Source: Actinomycetes bacterium (GTDB lineage Bacteria; Actinomycetota; Actinomycetes; Actinomycetales; Microbacteriaceae). Taken from it: 55,445 nt of DNA. The stretch spans positions 1-55,445 of the forward strand of contig JAEYZI010000002.1 of assembly GCA_023428065.1 (NCBI GenBank), written 5' to 3'. Under the pieces are notes generated by a model. The model was not told the origin of the DNA. It worked only from the letters and a program-made list of their open reading frames with translations, and searched no databases. The stretch's first letter is position 1; every line of letters starts with the position of its first letter. The position numbers and the translations under genes are program-made. Shown here one piece after another: positions 8,965-18,178 of this stretch.

Positions 8965-10422
8965 TCACGTGCGCCGCGGGCGCCCGCGGTCGAAGAGCGC
9001 CTCGGTCTGCTCGATCGCCATGCCCTTCGTCTCGGGCACGCGCCAGCCCACGTAGAGGAACGACAGCGCGGCGAACAGGGCATACATCCCGTAGGTGAGC
9101 GGGAGCGACCACCCGCTCATGACGGGGAACGAGACCGTGATGAGGAAGTTCGCGAGCCACTGCGCACCGGCCGCGACGCCGAGCGCCTTCCCGCGGATGC
9201 GACTCGGGAAGATCTCGCCGAGGAGCACCCACACGAGGGGCCCCCACGACGCGCCGAAGCCGATGACGAACACGTTGGCGGCGATGAGCGCGATGGGTCC
9301 CCACGGTGCGGGCAGGGTCACCTCGCCCTCCGAGCCCGTCGCGAAGAGGAAGGCCACTGCCATCGTCGCGAGCGAGATCGTCATGAGGATCGATCCGATG
9401 AGGAGGATCGGCTTCCGACCGACGCGGTCGACGAGGAAGATCGCGACGAGGGTCACGAGCACGTTGACGATCGCCGTGATGACGCTGATCGTGAACGACG
9501 CGCTCTCGGCGAAGCCGACCGAGGCCCACAGGCTCGTCGAGTAGTAGAAGATCACGTTGATCCCGACGAACTGCTGGAACACCGACAGGATGATGCCCAC
9601 CCACACGATGCGCTGAAGCCCGAGCACGGGCCCCCGCAGCGAGACGCCCGCGTTCGCGCGATCCTCCTCGATCGCGGTCGTGAGCTCGCGGACGGTCGGT
9701 GCGAGCTCGGCCTCGGGCATGAGGCGCGCGAAGACGGCCGTCGCCTCGTCGGTGCGGCCCTGGGCGATGAGGAAGCGCGGCGACTCGGGCAGCGTGAGGG
9801 CGAGCACCCCGTAGACGACCGAGGGCACGACCCCCACGAGGAACATCCAGCGCCACGCCTCGAGGCCCAACCACAGGGTCTCGGCCGCCCCGCCCGCGGC
9901 GCCCGCGAGGAGCGCGTCGCTCAGGAGCGCCGCGAAGATGCCGATCGTGATCGCGAGCTGCTGGAGGGATGCGAGGCCGCCGCGGATCTGCCGCGGGGCG
10001 ACCTCCGCGATGTAGGCCGGCGCGACGACGGAGGCGATGCCGATGCCGAGGCCGCCCACGACGCGCCACAGGCCGAGATCCCACGCGGAGAACGCGAGGC
10101 CCGCGCCGACGGAGCTCGCGAAGAACATGATGGCGCCGACCAGCATGACCTTGAGCCGCCCCCAGCGGTCGGAGAGCCTGCCGGCGACGACGGCTCCCAC
10201 GGCGCAGCCGAGCAGCGCGATCGCGACGACGACCCCCGTGACGAACGCGCTCAGTTCGAAGTCGCCCTCGATGGAGTCGACGGCGCCGTTGATGACGGAG
10301 GAGTCGAATCCGAAGAGGAAGCCGCCGACCGCCGCGGCGACCGAGAGGCCGATCGCCCGGCGACCGAAGGGGCTCCGGAGGGAGAACCCGTCGGAGGGGC
10401 GAGATCCCGTCGTCTCTGTCAC
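8965..10422 (-). CDS. MFS sugar porter (hexose/pentose:H+ symporter type)
   Basis: The 485-residue protein has twelve hydrophobic segments and the sugar-porter signatures: RLSDRWGRLK after TM2, PESPRFL before the central loop, RVGRKP after TM8 and VPETKG after TM12. The QQFVGIN motif in TM7 is the usual sugar-contact segment of XylE/GalP-type transporters. Proximity to galT-galK and two mutarotases suggests galactose as substrate; that is inference. GTG start. The 105-base gap to the upstream repressor gene contains a TAGCGT -10-like box about 11 bases before the start codon, so the mRNA may have almost no leader. Confidence 0.9.
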   Translation of the reverse strand: MTETTGSRPSDGFSLRSPFGRRAIGLSVAAAVGGFLFGFDSSVINGAVDSIEGDFELSAFVTGVVVAIALLGCAVGAVVAGRLSDRWGRLKVMLVGAIMFFASSVGAGLAFSAWDLGLWRVVGGLGIGIASVVAPAYIAEVAPRQIRGGLASLQQLAITIGIFAALLSDALLAGAAGGAAETLWLGLEAWRWMFLVGVVPSVVYGVLALTLPESPRFLIAQGRTDEATAVFARLMPEAELAPTVRELTTAIEEDRANAGVSLRGPVLGLQRIVWVGIILSVFQQFVGINVIFYYSTSLWASVGFAESASFTISVITAIVNVLVTLVAIFLVDRVGRKPILLIGSILMTISLATMAVAFLFATGSEGEVTLPAPWGPIALIAANVFVIGFGASWGPLVWVLLGEIFPSRIRGKALGVAAGAQWLANFLITVSFPVMSGWSLPLTYGMYALFAALSFLYVGWRVPETKGMAIEQTEALFDRGRPRRT

Positions 10423-10527
10423 GATTCCACGCTAGGCACGTCGACGACCCCGGCGTAGGCGCTTGCATTCTGCGCCGCGGAGGCGTACACGCCGTCGGCC
10501 GGGGGGCCGTCGCGTCAGAAGGCGGCG

Positions 10528-11340
10528 TCAGGAGTCGGCGCGGATCACGCGCGCGCCGAGCGCGGTGAGCGACGCGGCGACGGAGGCGGCGGCATCCGTC
10601 CACGGACCCGCCGTCACGAGCGTCGTGCCGGGGCCGGCCTCGCCGATCGTGCCGAGGTGCCGTGCGCCGAGCTTGCCCGCCTCGGCCACGACGAGCTGGG
10701 ACGCGGATGCGGCGAGCATGGCGCGCTTGACCTCCGCCTCGGCGAGGTTGAGGTTCGTGATGCGGCCGTCGGCGTCGACGCCGTTGCAGCCGAGGATCGC
10801 GCGGTCGACGTGCAGGTGCGCGATCGACTCGGATGCTCCGGGGTCGACGAGCGAGTGCTGGAGCGGCCGCAGGGTGCCGCCCGTGAGCACGACCGTGATG
10901 CGGGGCACGGCGGGCTCGAGGGCGAGGGCGATCGAGAGCCCGTTCGTGACGACGACGAGCTCGTCGAGGTCGCCACGTTCGGCACGGTCGACGAGGGCGT
11001 GCGCGACGGCGAGCGTCGTGGAGCCCACGTCGAGCAGCACGCTCGTGCCGCTGTCCACGAGCGCGGCCGCCCGCCGCCCGATGGCGCGCTTCGCCGCGGT
11101 GTCGCGCGCCGAGACGCGCTCGAGCGGCTCCTCGCGCGGTCCCCCCGCTGCGGGCAGCGCCGAGCCGTGCACGCGCCGCACGAGGCCGGCCGCCTCGAGC
11201 GCGCCGAGGTCGGAGCGGATGGTGACCTCGCTCACGCTGAATTCGGCCGCCGCGTCGGCGACCCGCAGGATGCCGTCCTCGCGCACGCGCTCGGCGAGGC
11301 GCGCACGGCGCAACTCGGCGGGGAGCGCAGCATCCGGCAC
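10528..11340 (-). CDS. DeoR/GlpR-family transcriptional repressor of the gal cluster
   Basis: This 270-residue regulator has an N-terminal DeoR winged HTH (about 10-65, with VSEVTIRSDLGALEAAGLVRR) and a C-terminal DeoR sensor domain of sugar-isomerase fold (about 80-250). The latter includes DVGSTTLAVA, VVTNGLSIA, LTGGTLRP and the NGVDADGRITN region. Family members bind phosphorylated sugars. The gene is divergent from galT across only 49 bases that hold a CTTACG...CGTAAG palindrome, the obvious operator. It probably represses both galTK and its own leftward operon (porter plus mutarotases). GTG start. The effector may be galactose-1-phosphate or another sugar phosphate; not determinable here. 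Confidence 0.87.
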   Translation of the reverse strand: MPDAALPAELRRARLAERVREDGILRVADAAAEFSVSEVTIRSDLGALEAAGLVRRVHGSALPAAGGPREEPLERVSARDTAAKRAIGRRAAALVDSGTSVLLDVGSTTLAVAHALVDRAERGDLDELVVVTNGLSIALALEPAVPRITVVLTGGTLRPLQHSLVDPGASESIAHLHVDRAILGCNGVDADGRITNLNLAEAEVKRAMLAASASQLVVAEAGKLGARHLGTIGEAGPGTTLVTAGPWTDAAASVAASLTALGARVIRADS

Positions 11341-11370
11341 TTACGGAACCTTTCGTTTCGGCAAGGTCGG

Positions 11371-11386
11371 CTTACGTTAGCGTAAG
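11371..11386. promoter_or_regulatory. palindromic operator candidate between deoR-type gene and galT
   Basis: CTTACG-TTAG-CGTAAG is a perfect 6-bp inverted repeat in the 49-base divergent intergenic region, three bases before the galT ATG. A second half site (CTTACGGA) begins at 11340, at the regulator's start. No Shine-Dalgarno precedes galT, so the galT mRNA is probably leaderless, and the palindrome would overlap its transcription start. Confidence 0.6.
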
Positions 11387-11389
11387 TTC

Positions 11390-12474
11390 ATGTCCGGCGT
11401 CACCCGCCGCACGGCCCGAATGGCCGACGGCCGAGAGCTCATCTACTTCGACGACCCCGACACGACGCTCCCCGCCGAGCGTCGCGTCGACGAGCGCCGG
11501 CTCGACCCGCGCCCGGCCACCGCGACCATGCGCCAGGACGTGCTCACGGGCGACTGGATCTCGGTCGCCTCCGGCCGGAACAACCGCGTCTTCCTGCCGC
11601 CCGCCCACCTCGACCCGCTCGCGCCGCAGACCCCCGACAACCCCTCCGAGATCCCCGACCTCTACGACGTCGTCGTGTTCGAGAACAAGTCGCCCTCGTT
11701 CGGTCCCGACACGGACGGCCCCCTCGCCCCGGAGGGGCGCGCCTTCGACCGCACGTCCCCCGCGGTCGGCCGCTGCGAGGTCGTGTGCTTCAGCCCCGAA
11801 TCGACCGGTTCGCTCGGTACCCAGAGCGTCACGCGCATCCGCACCGTCATCGAGGCGTGGGCGGATCGCACGCGCGAGTTGTCGGCGCTGCCGGGTGTCA
11901 CCCAGGTGTTCCCGTTCGAGAACCGCGGTGAGGCGATCGGCGTGACCCTCGGCCACCCGCACGGGCAGATCTACGCCTACCCGTTCGTCACCCCCCGCAC
12001 CCGCTCGACCCTTGCCGCGATCGCCGAACTCGGCCCCGACCTCTTCGCCCGCATCCTCGACCGCGAGCAGGCGGGCCCCCGCGTCGTGCTCGCGGGCGAG
12101 CACTGGACCGCGTTCGTGCCGTTCGCCGCGCGCTGGCCCATCGAGGTGCACATGCTCCCCCACCGCCAGGTGCCCGACATCGACGCGCTCGACGACGCCG
12201 AGCGCGATGAGCTCGCGGTGCTCTTCAAGCGCCTGCTGCTCGGGGTCGACGCGCTCTACGAGGGCACCCCGACGCCCTACATCGCCGCGTGGCACCAGGC
12301 GCCCGTGCGCGAGGGCCGCGACGAGGTGCGGCTCATGCTGCAGCTCACCTCGCCGCGCCGGGCCACCGACCGCCTCAAGTTCCTCGCGGGCTCGGAGGCG
12401 GCGATGGGCGCATGGATCGCGGATATCGTTCCGGAGGATGCAGCCGCCCGGCTGCGGGAGGCGGTGGCGTCGGT

Positions 12475-12478
<4 letters not shown>
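11390..12478 (+). CDS. galT: galactose-1-phosphate uridylyltransferase
   Basis: GalT exchanges UMP between UDP-glucose and galactose-1-phosphate in the Leloir pathway. The 362-residue protein has the nucleophile motif GHPHGQIYAYPF (near 188-199) and the second histidine segment IEVHMLPHRQVPD, with RQDVLTGDWISVASGR near the N-terminus as expected. Length is normal for the family. The ATG lies directly behind the CTTACG palindrome with no ribosome-binding site. The 3' end overlaps galK by ATGA, so the two are translationally coupled. Confidence 0.95.
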
Positions 12479-13641
<1,163 letters not shown>

Positions 13642-13762
13642 GCCGCCGCCGAAACCCTGGCAATCCTCTTCGCATCCACCGAACCGCCGCGCCGAGGCCT
13701 TGCACCCGCGCCCGATTCTCGGAATCGTGGCCGACTCGGAAACCGAGGAAAGGGGAACCGCA

Positions 13763-14038
13763 ATGCTCACCCTCACCGAGAACGCCGGCACGGTCGTCTC
13801 CGACCTGGTGTCGCGCGCGAGCGAGGCCGACACCGCGGGGCTGCGCATCCAGCAGGGCGACAACCGCTTCGACATCGCGATCGTCGACGCGCCGGAGCCG
13901 AGCGAGGTCGTCGTCGAGCGCGAGGGCGCCCGCGTCTTCATGGACGCGCCCGTGGCCCAGGTGCTCGACGAGATGACGCTCGACGCCGTCATCACCCCGG
14001 AGGGCGACATCCGCTTTGCCCTCGCGCCGCAGCTCTAG
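13763..14038 (+). CDS. HesB/IscA-fold protein lacking cysteine ligands
   Basis: The 91-residue protein begins MLTLTENA and has the beta-rich HesB/IscA core (GLRIQQGDNRFDIAIVD, then VVEREGARVFMDAPVAQVLDEMTLDAV). A-type Fe-S carriers bind iron or a cluster through three cysteines; this protein contains no cysteine at all, so it cannot act in that way. Such Cys-free HesB-like proteins occur in actinobacteria with unknown role. The ATG is preceded by GAGGAAAGGGG at 13745-13755, a strong ribosome-binding site. It stands alone, between galK and a strong terminator. Confidence 0.75.
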   Translation: MLTLTENAGTVVSDLVSRASEADTAGLRIQQGDNRFDIAIVDAPEPSEVVVEREGARVFMDAPVAQVLDEMTLDAVITPEGDIRFALAPQL

Positions 14039-14050
14039 CCGCGACCGCAC

Positions 14051-14085
14051 GACACCGCCCGCGGAGATTCTCCGCGGGCGGTGTC
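14051..14085 (+). terminator. strong hairpin terminator after the HesB-like gene
   Basis: Two perfect 16-base arms (GACACCGCCCGCGGAG and its complement) enclose a 3-base loop, 12 bases after the stop codon. Only a short mixed GATTC follows, so it is an actinobacterial hairpin terminator without a real U-tract. It separates this gene from the DGPF/ECF pair. Confidence 0.85.
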
Positions 14086-14157
14086 GATTCCGGGCTCCCC
14101 CGTTCGACAGGGATAGTAGGAGGACGCATCCGCGACCTCACGAACAAGGGAGTACCC

Positions 14158-14574
14158 GTGAAGTACATGCTCATCATGCGCGTCACCGACGAGGCGATCG
14201 AGGCGTCGAAGCAGGTCGACATCGAGTCGGTCATCAACGCCATGGGCGCCTACAACGAGTCGATGATCGAGGCCGGCGTGCTCGCCGGCGGCGACGGTCT
14301 GACGGATGCCAAGGAGGGCTTCGTGGTCGACTTCTCGACCCAGCCCCCCGCCGTGACCGACGGACCCTACGGCGAGACCCACGAGCTCTTCAACGGCTTC
14401 TGGATCCTCGACGTGTCGAGCCGCGAGGAGGCCGCCGAGTGGGCGCGCCGCGCTCCCCTCGGACCCGGCACGAAGCTCGAGGTGCGGCGCATCACCGACG
14501 AGTCGGACTTCGCCGACTACGCCGACAACGAGTACATCCAGAAGGAGAAGCAGTGGCGGGCGGACGGCTACTGA
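14158..14574 (+). CDS. YCII-related DGPF-domain protein, partner of the ECF42 sigma factor
   Basis: This 138-residue protein belongs to the YCII-related/DGPF family: MKYMLIMRVTDE at the start and the family motif DGPYGE near 62-67, followed by GFWILDVSSREEAAEWA. Such genes are almost always next to ECF42-type sigma factors, as here with the sigma gene starting 19 bases later. Whether DGPF proteins are targets, signal enzymes or modulators of the sigma factor is not settled. The GTG start at 14158 is preceded by AAGGGAG at a suitable distance. Confidence 0.85.
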   Translation: MKYMLIMRVTDEAIEASKQVDIESVINAMGAYNESMIEAGVLAGGDGLTDAKEGFVVDFSTQPPAVTDGPYGETHELFNGFWILDVSSREEAAEWARRAPLGPGTKLEVRRITDESDFADYADNEYIQKEKQWRADGY

Positions 14575-14593
14575 GCCGCTCCGCGCGACTGCC

Positions 14594-15826
14594 GTGAACG
14601 ACATCCGGCGCACCGTCGAGGCGGTCTGGCGCATCGACGGCGCGCGCGTCGTGGCGACCCTCGCCCGCTACACGGGCGACCTGGGCGAGGCGGAGGACCT
14701 CGCCCAGGAGGCGGTCGCCGAGGCGCTCGAGAGCTGGGCGGAGTCGGGCGTTCCCCGGAACCCCGGCGCGTGGCTCACGAGCGTCGGCAAGCGCCGTGCG
14801 ATCGACGCGTGGCGCCGACGCGAGGGGCTCGCCGAGCGCTACCGGCTGCTCGCGCACGAGCTCAAGGAGGGCGCCGATGACGCGTGGGAGCCGATCCCCG
14901 ACGACGTGCTGCGCCTGGTGTTCACGGCGTGCCACCCGGTGCTCGCGCGCGAGGCGCAGCTCGCGCTCACCCTGCGCGTCGTCGGGGGCCTCACGACCGA
15001 GGAGATCGCGCGGCTCTTCCTCGTGCCGGTCGCGACCGTGCAGCAGCGCATCGTGCGCGCCAAGAAGACGCTGCGCGCGGCATCCGTTCCGTTCGAGCTG
15101 CCGGAGCCCCGCGAGTGGCCCGAACGCCTCGGCGCCGTGCTCGGCGTCGTGTACCTCATGTTCACCGAGGGCTACGCGGCGACCTCGGGCGAGCGCTGGA
15201 TGCGCCCCGAGCTCGCCGACGAGGCGCTGCGCCTCGCGCGCGGGCTCGCGGGGCTGCTCCCGCGGGAACCCGAGGTGCACGGCCTCGTGGCGCTCCTCGA
15301 ACTGCAGCGCTCCCGGTTCGCGGCGCGCACGGATGCGACGGGCGCCCCCGTGCTGCTCACCGATCAGGATCGGAGGCGCTGGGACCGCTCGCAGATCTCG
15401 CGGGGAATCGCCGCCCTCGAACGCGCGGACGCCCTCGGGCGCGGACGCGGTCCGTACGCCCTGCAGGCGGCGATCGCCGCGTGCCATGCCGTCGCACCGA
15501 GCGTCGAGGGAACCGACTGGGAGCGCATCGTGCTGCTCTACGAGGCGCTCGGCCGCATCGCCCCGAGCCCCGTCGTCGAGCTCAACCGCGCCGTCGCGGT
15601 CGCGATGGCCACGGGGCCGGCGACGGCGCTCGCGATCGTCGACGGACTCGCCTCGGAGGGGGCGCTGGCCGGCTCCCACCTGCTGCCGAGCGTGCGCGGC
15701 GAGCTGCTCGCGCGCCTCGGCCGGACGCAGGAGGCCCGCAGCGAGCTCACGACCGCGGCGTCCCTCGCCGCCAACGAGCGCGAACGCCAGGTCCTCCTCG
15801 ACAAGGCCGCAGCCCTCGGCCCCTGA
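14594..15826 (+). CDS. ECF42-type RNA polymerase sigma factor with C-terminal extension
   Basis: This 410-residue sigma factor has region 2 at about 10-75 (YTGDLGEAEDLAQEAVAEAL, then WLTSVGKRRAIDAWRR) and region 4 at about 110-165 (TTEEIARLFLVPVATVQQRIVRAKKTLR). About 230 residues follow that do not belong to classical ECF factors: FTEGYAA, EVHGLVALLELQ and TPR-like helices around YEALGRI..SPVVELNRAVAVAM. This extension defines ECF42, which has no dedicated anti-sigma factor and is thought to be self-controlled by it. It is co-transcribed with the DGPF gene. GTG start. Confidence 0.9.
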   Translation: MNDIRRTVEAVWRIDGARVVATLARYTGDLGEAEDLAQEAVAEALESWAESGVPRNPGAWLTSVGKRRAIDAWRRREGLAERYRLLAHELKEGADDAWEPIPDDVLRLVFTACHPVLAREAQLALTLRVVGGLTTEEIARLFLVPVATVQQRIVRAKKTLRAASVPFELPEPREWPERLGAVLGVVYLMFTEGYAATSGERWMRPELADEALRLARGLAGLLPREPEVHGLVALLELQRSRFAARTDATGAPVLLTDQDRRRWDRSQISRGIAALERADALGRGRGPYALQAAIAACHAVAPSVEGTDWERIVLLYEALGRIAPSPVVELNRAVAVAMATGPATALAIVDGLASEGALAGSHLLPSVRGELLARLGRTQEARSELTTAASLAANERERQVLLDKAAALGP

Positions 15827-15845
15827 CGAGGCACGCGAAGCGGCG

Positions 15846-16736
15846 TCAGCGGGCGGCTCGCTCCGCCGCCTCGACGACGTTCGAGATGAGCATGGCGCGC
15901 GTCATGGGGCCGACGCCGCCGGGGTTCGGCGAGATCCAGCCCGCGACCTCGGCGACATCCGGATGCACGTCGCCCGCGAGCCGCGCGCGGCCGGACTCGG
16001 TCGTGCCGACGCGCGTGACGCCCACGTCGAGCACGGCGGCGCCCGGCTTGACCCACTCGGGGTGCACGAAGTGGGGCACGCCGACGGCGGCGACCACGAT
16101 GTCCGCGCGCGCCACCTCGGAGGCCATGTCGGCGGTGCGCGAATGGGTGAGCGTGACGGTCGCGTCGACGCCCTTGCGCGTGAACACGAGGCCGAGCGGG
16201 CGGCCGACCGTGAGCCCGCGGCCGATGATCGTCACGTGCCTGCCCGCGATCGGCACGTCGTGGCGACGCAGCAGCTCGACGACGCCCGCGGGGGTGCACG
16301 GCAGCGGCGAGTCGAGCGCGCCGTCGACGCCGAGCACGAGGCGACCGAGGTTGGTGGGGTGCAGCCCGTCGGCGTCCTTCGCGGGATCGATGAGCTCGAG
16401 CATCGCGTTCTCGTCGATGCCCGCGGGCAGCGGCAGCTGCACGATGTAGCCCGTGACCTCGGGGTTCGCGTTGAGCCGCTCGATCGCGGCGCGCACCTCG
16501 GCCTCGCTCGCATCCGCTGGGAGCTCCTCGCGGATCGAGCGGATGCCGACCTCGGCCGAGTCGCGGTGCTTGCCCGTGACGTAGCTGACGGAGCCGGGGT
16601 CGGCGCCGACGAGGAGCGTGCCGAGGCCCGGCACGACGCCCCGCGCGGCGAGGGCGGCGACGCGCTCCGTCAGCTCGGCCTTGATCGCGGCGGCCGTGGC
16701 GATCCCGTCGAGAAGCTGCGCGGTCACGGCGCTCAC
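15846..16736 (-). CDS. folD: bifunctional methylenetetrahydrofolate dehydrogenase/cyclohydrolase
   Basis: FolD converts 5,10-methylene-THF to 10-formyl-THF by NADP-linked oxidation and hydrolysis. The 296-residue protein shows the conserved sites: SVSYVTGKHRDSAEVGI with the catalytic Tyr and Lys, QLPLP, DADGLHP, and PCTPAGVVELL before the Rossmann motif IIGRGLTVGRPL. It ends with PNPGGVGPMTRAML. The GTG at 16736 overlaps the glyA TGA (GTGA), so the pair is coupled and controlled from the ZTP riboswitch upstream of glyA. A second in-frame GTG lies three codons later. Confidence 0.94.
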   Translation of the reverse strand: MSAVTAQLLDGIATAAAIKAELTERVAALAARGVVPGLGTLLVGADPGSVSYVTGKHRDSAEVGIRSIREELPADASEAEVRAAIERLNANPEVTGYIVQLPLPAGIDENAMLELIDPAKDADGLHPTNLGRLVLGVDGALDSPLPCTPAGVVELLRRHDVPIAGRHVTIIGRGLTVGRPLGLVFTRKGVDATVTLTHSRTADMASEVARADIVVAAVGVPHFVHPEWVKPGAAVLDVGVTRVGTTESGRARLAGDVHPDVAEVAGWISPNPGGVGPMTRAMLISNVVEAAERAAR

Positions 16737-18025
16737 GCCCAGGTGGCGGGCGAGGTGAGGCCCTCGTAGAGCGGGAACGCGTCGGCGAGCTTCGCGACCC
16801 GCGCGCGCAGCGCCGGGATGTCGGCATCCGGCTGCAGGGCGAGCGCGATGACGTCGGCCACCTCGCGGAACTCCTCGTCGCCGAAGCCGCGCGTCGCGAG
16901 CGCCGGGGTGCCGATGCGCACGCCCGAGGTGACCATGGGCGGGCGCGGGTCGTTCGGCACCGAGTTCTTGTTGACGGTGATGCCGACCTCGTGCAGGCGG
17001 TCCTCCGCCTCCTTGCCGCTGAACTGCGAGGTGCGCAGGTCGACGAGCACGAGGTGCACGTCGGTGCCGCCCGTGAGCACGTCGATGCCCGCGGCGGTCG
17101 CATCCGCCTGCGTGAGCCGCTCGGCGAGGATCGCGGCGCCGCGCACGGTGCGCTCCTGACGGTCGCGGAACTCGTCGGTGCCCGCGAGCTTGAACGCCGT
17201 GGCCTTCGCGGCGATGACGTGCATGAGCGGGCCGCCCTGCTGGCCCGGGAAGACGTTCGAGTTGATCTTCTTCGCGATCTCCTCGTCGTTCGTGAGGATG
17301 AAGCCGGAGCGCGGGCCGCCGATCGTCTTGTGCACGGTCGAGCTGACGACGTGCGCGTAGGGCACGGGCGACGGATGCAGGCCGGCGGCGACGAGGCCCG
17401 CGAAGTGGGCCATGTCGACCCACAGCTTCGCGCCCACCTCGTCGGCGATCGCGCGGAACGCGGCGAAGTCGAGCTGGCGGGGATAGGCGGACCAGCCGGC
17501 GATGATGACCTGCGGCTGCACCTCGAGGGCGGCGCGGCGCACCTCGTCCATGTCGACGCGGAAGGTCTCGGGGTCGACCTTGTAGGAGTGGGCCTCGTAG
17601 AGCTTGCCCGAGAAGTTGAGCTTCATACCGTGCGTGAGGTGGCCGCCGTGCGCGAGCTCGAGACCCAGGATGCGGTCGCCCGGCTGCGCGATGGCCGAGA
17701 GCACGGCGGCGTTCGCCGACGCGCCCGAGTGGGGCTGCACGTTGGCGTAGGCGGCTCCGAACAGCTCCTTGGCACGCTCGATCGCGAGGGTCTCGACGAC
17801 GTCGACGAACTCGCATCCGCCGTAGTAGCGACGGCCGGGGTAGCCCTCGGCGTACTTGTTGGTGAGCACGGACCCCTGCGCCTCGAGCACGGCACGCGGC
17901 ACGAAGTTCTCGGACGCGATCATCTCGAGCGTCGAGCGCTGGCGGCCGAGCTCGGCCTCGAGGGCGGCGGCGACCTCGGGGTCGACGTCGGCGAGGGGCT
18001 TCAAGAAGGTGGATTCGGCGGACAC
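16733..18025 (-). CDS. glyA: serine hydroxymethyltransferase
   Basis: GlyA transfers the serine hydroxymethyl group to THF, giving glycine and methylene-THF, the main one-carbon entry. The 430-residue PLP enzyme has IASENFVP, NKYAEGYPGRRYYGG, VQPHSGASAN, VDMAHFAGLVAAG and VVSSTVHKTIGGPRSG with the PLP lysine. The start is the GTG at 18025, not the in-frame GTG at 18043, because AGGAG lies five bases upstream of it and the 18043 codon would put that site inside the gene. It is followed by folD in an overlapping operon. A ZTP riboswitch occupies its leader. Confidence 0.95.
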   Translation of the reverse strand: MSAESTFLKPLADVDPEVAAALEAELGRQRSTLEMIASENFVPRAVLEAQGSVLTNKYAEGYPGRRYYGGCEFVDVVETLAIERAKELFGAAYANVQPHSGASANAAVLSAIAQPGDRILGLELAHGGHLTHGMKLNFSGKLYEAHSYKVDPETFRVDMDEVRRAALEVQPQVIIAGWSAYPRQLDFAAFRAIADEVGAKLWVDMAHFAGLVAAGLHPSPVPYAHVVSSTVHKTIGGPRSGFILTNDEEIAKKINSNVFPGQQGGPLMHVIAAKATAFKLAGTDEFRDRQERTVRGAAILAERLTQADATAAGIDVLTGGTDVHLVLVDLRTSQFSGKEAEDRLHEVGITVNKNSVPNDPRPPMVTSGVRIGTPALATRGFGDEEFREVADVIALALQPDADIPALRARVAKLADAFPLYEGLTSPATWA

Positions 18026-18030
18026 TGGCG

Positions 18031-18035
18031 CTCCT
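18031..18035 (-). promoter_or_regulatory. glyA ribosome-binding site (decides the start)
   Basis: On the minus strand AGGAG is followed by CGCCA and then GTG. This spacing supports translation from 18025. It lies about 36 bases after the riboswitch core, close enough for translational control. Confidence 0.75.
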
Positions 18036-18061
18036 AACGTCACGAGAAAACTACCCGGTCA

Positions 18062-18146
18062 TTGCTGGGGGCGGCCCAGGCGCACGGCCGCCGTACTCGT
18101 GTAGTCGCTCCCCGATGGTGACCCATCCGAACGCCAGTCGCGACGG
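18062..18146 (-). ncRNA. ZTP riboswitch (pfl motif) in the glyA leader
   Basis: Reading leftward, the leader contains CGCGACTGGCG, then a short stem-loop to CACCATCGGGGAGCGAC, a variable linker, and GTGCGCCTGGGC. These are the conserved strings of the pfl/ZTP aptamer in the right order; GACUGGCG, ACCA..GGGAGC and the 3' CGCCUGGGC segment make the known pseudoknot-bound pocket. ZTP or ZMP accumulates when 10-formyl-THF is limiting, and this riboswitch class turns on one-carbon genes, matching glyA-folD directly downstream. The aptamer starts a few bases after a TAGTCT -10 box. Confidence 0.9.
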
Positions 18147-18150
18147 AGCC

Positions 18151-18156
18151 AGACTA
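18151..18156 (-). promoter_or_regulatory. -10 box for the glyA-folD transcript
   Basis: TAGTCT on the minus strand fits the actinobacterial TANNNT -10 pattern and lies 6-10 bases before the first conserved bases of the ZTP aptamer. No convincing -35 is visible. Confidence 0.5.
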
Positions 18157-18178
18157 CCCGATCCCGCCGACGCCGGGG

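Noticed and set aside
7990..10458. An 822-codon + strand frame over the galM and porter genes
   Set aside because: Antisense to well-supported genes, highly charged repetitive composition.
13713..13727. CGATTC-TCG-GAATCG as a terminator of galK
   Set aside because: Only a 6-bp stem, 71 bases after the stop. It could equally be part of the HesB-like gene promoter; not supportable.
18025..18043. GTG at 18043 as glyA start
   Set aside because: The AGGAG at 18031-18035 would then lie inside the gene; 18025 has ideal spacing.
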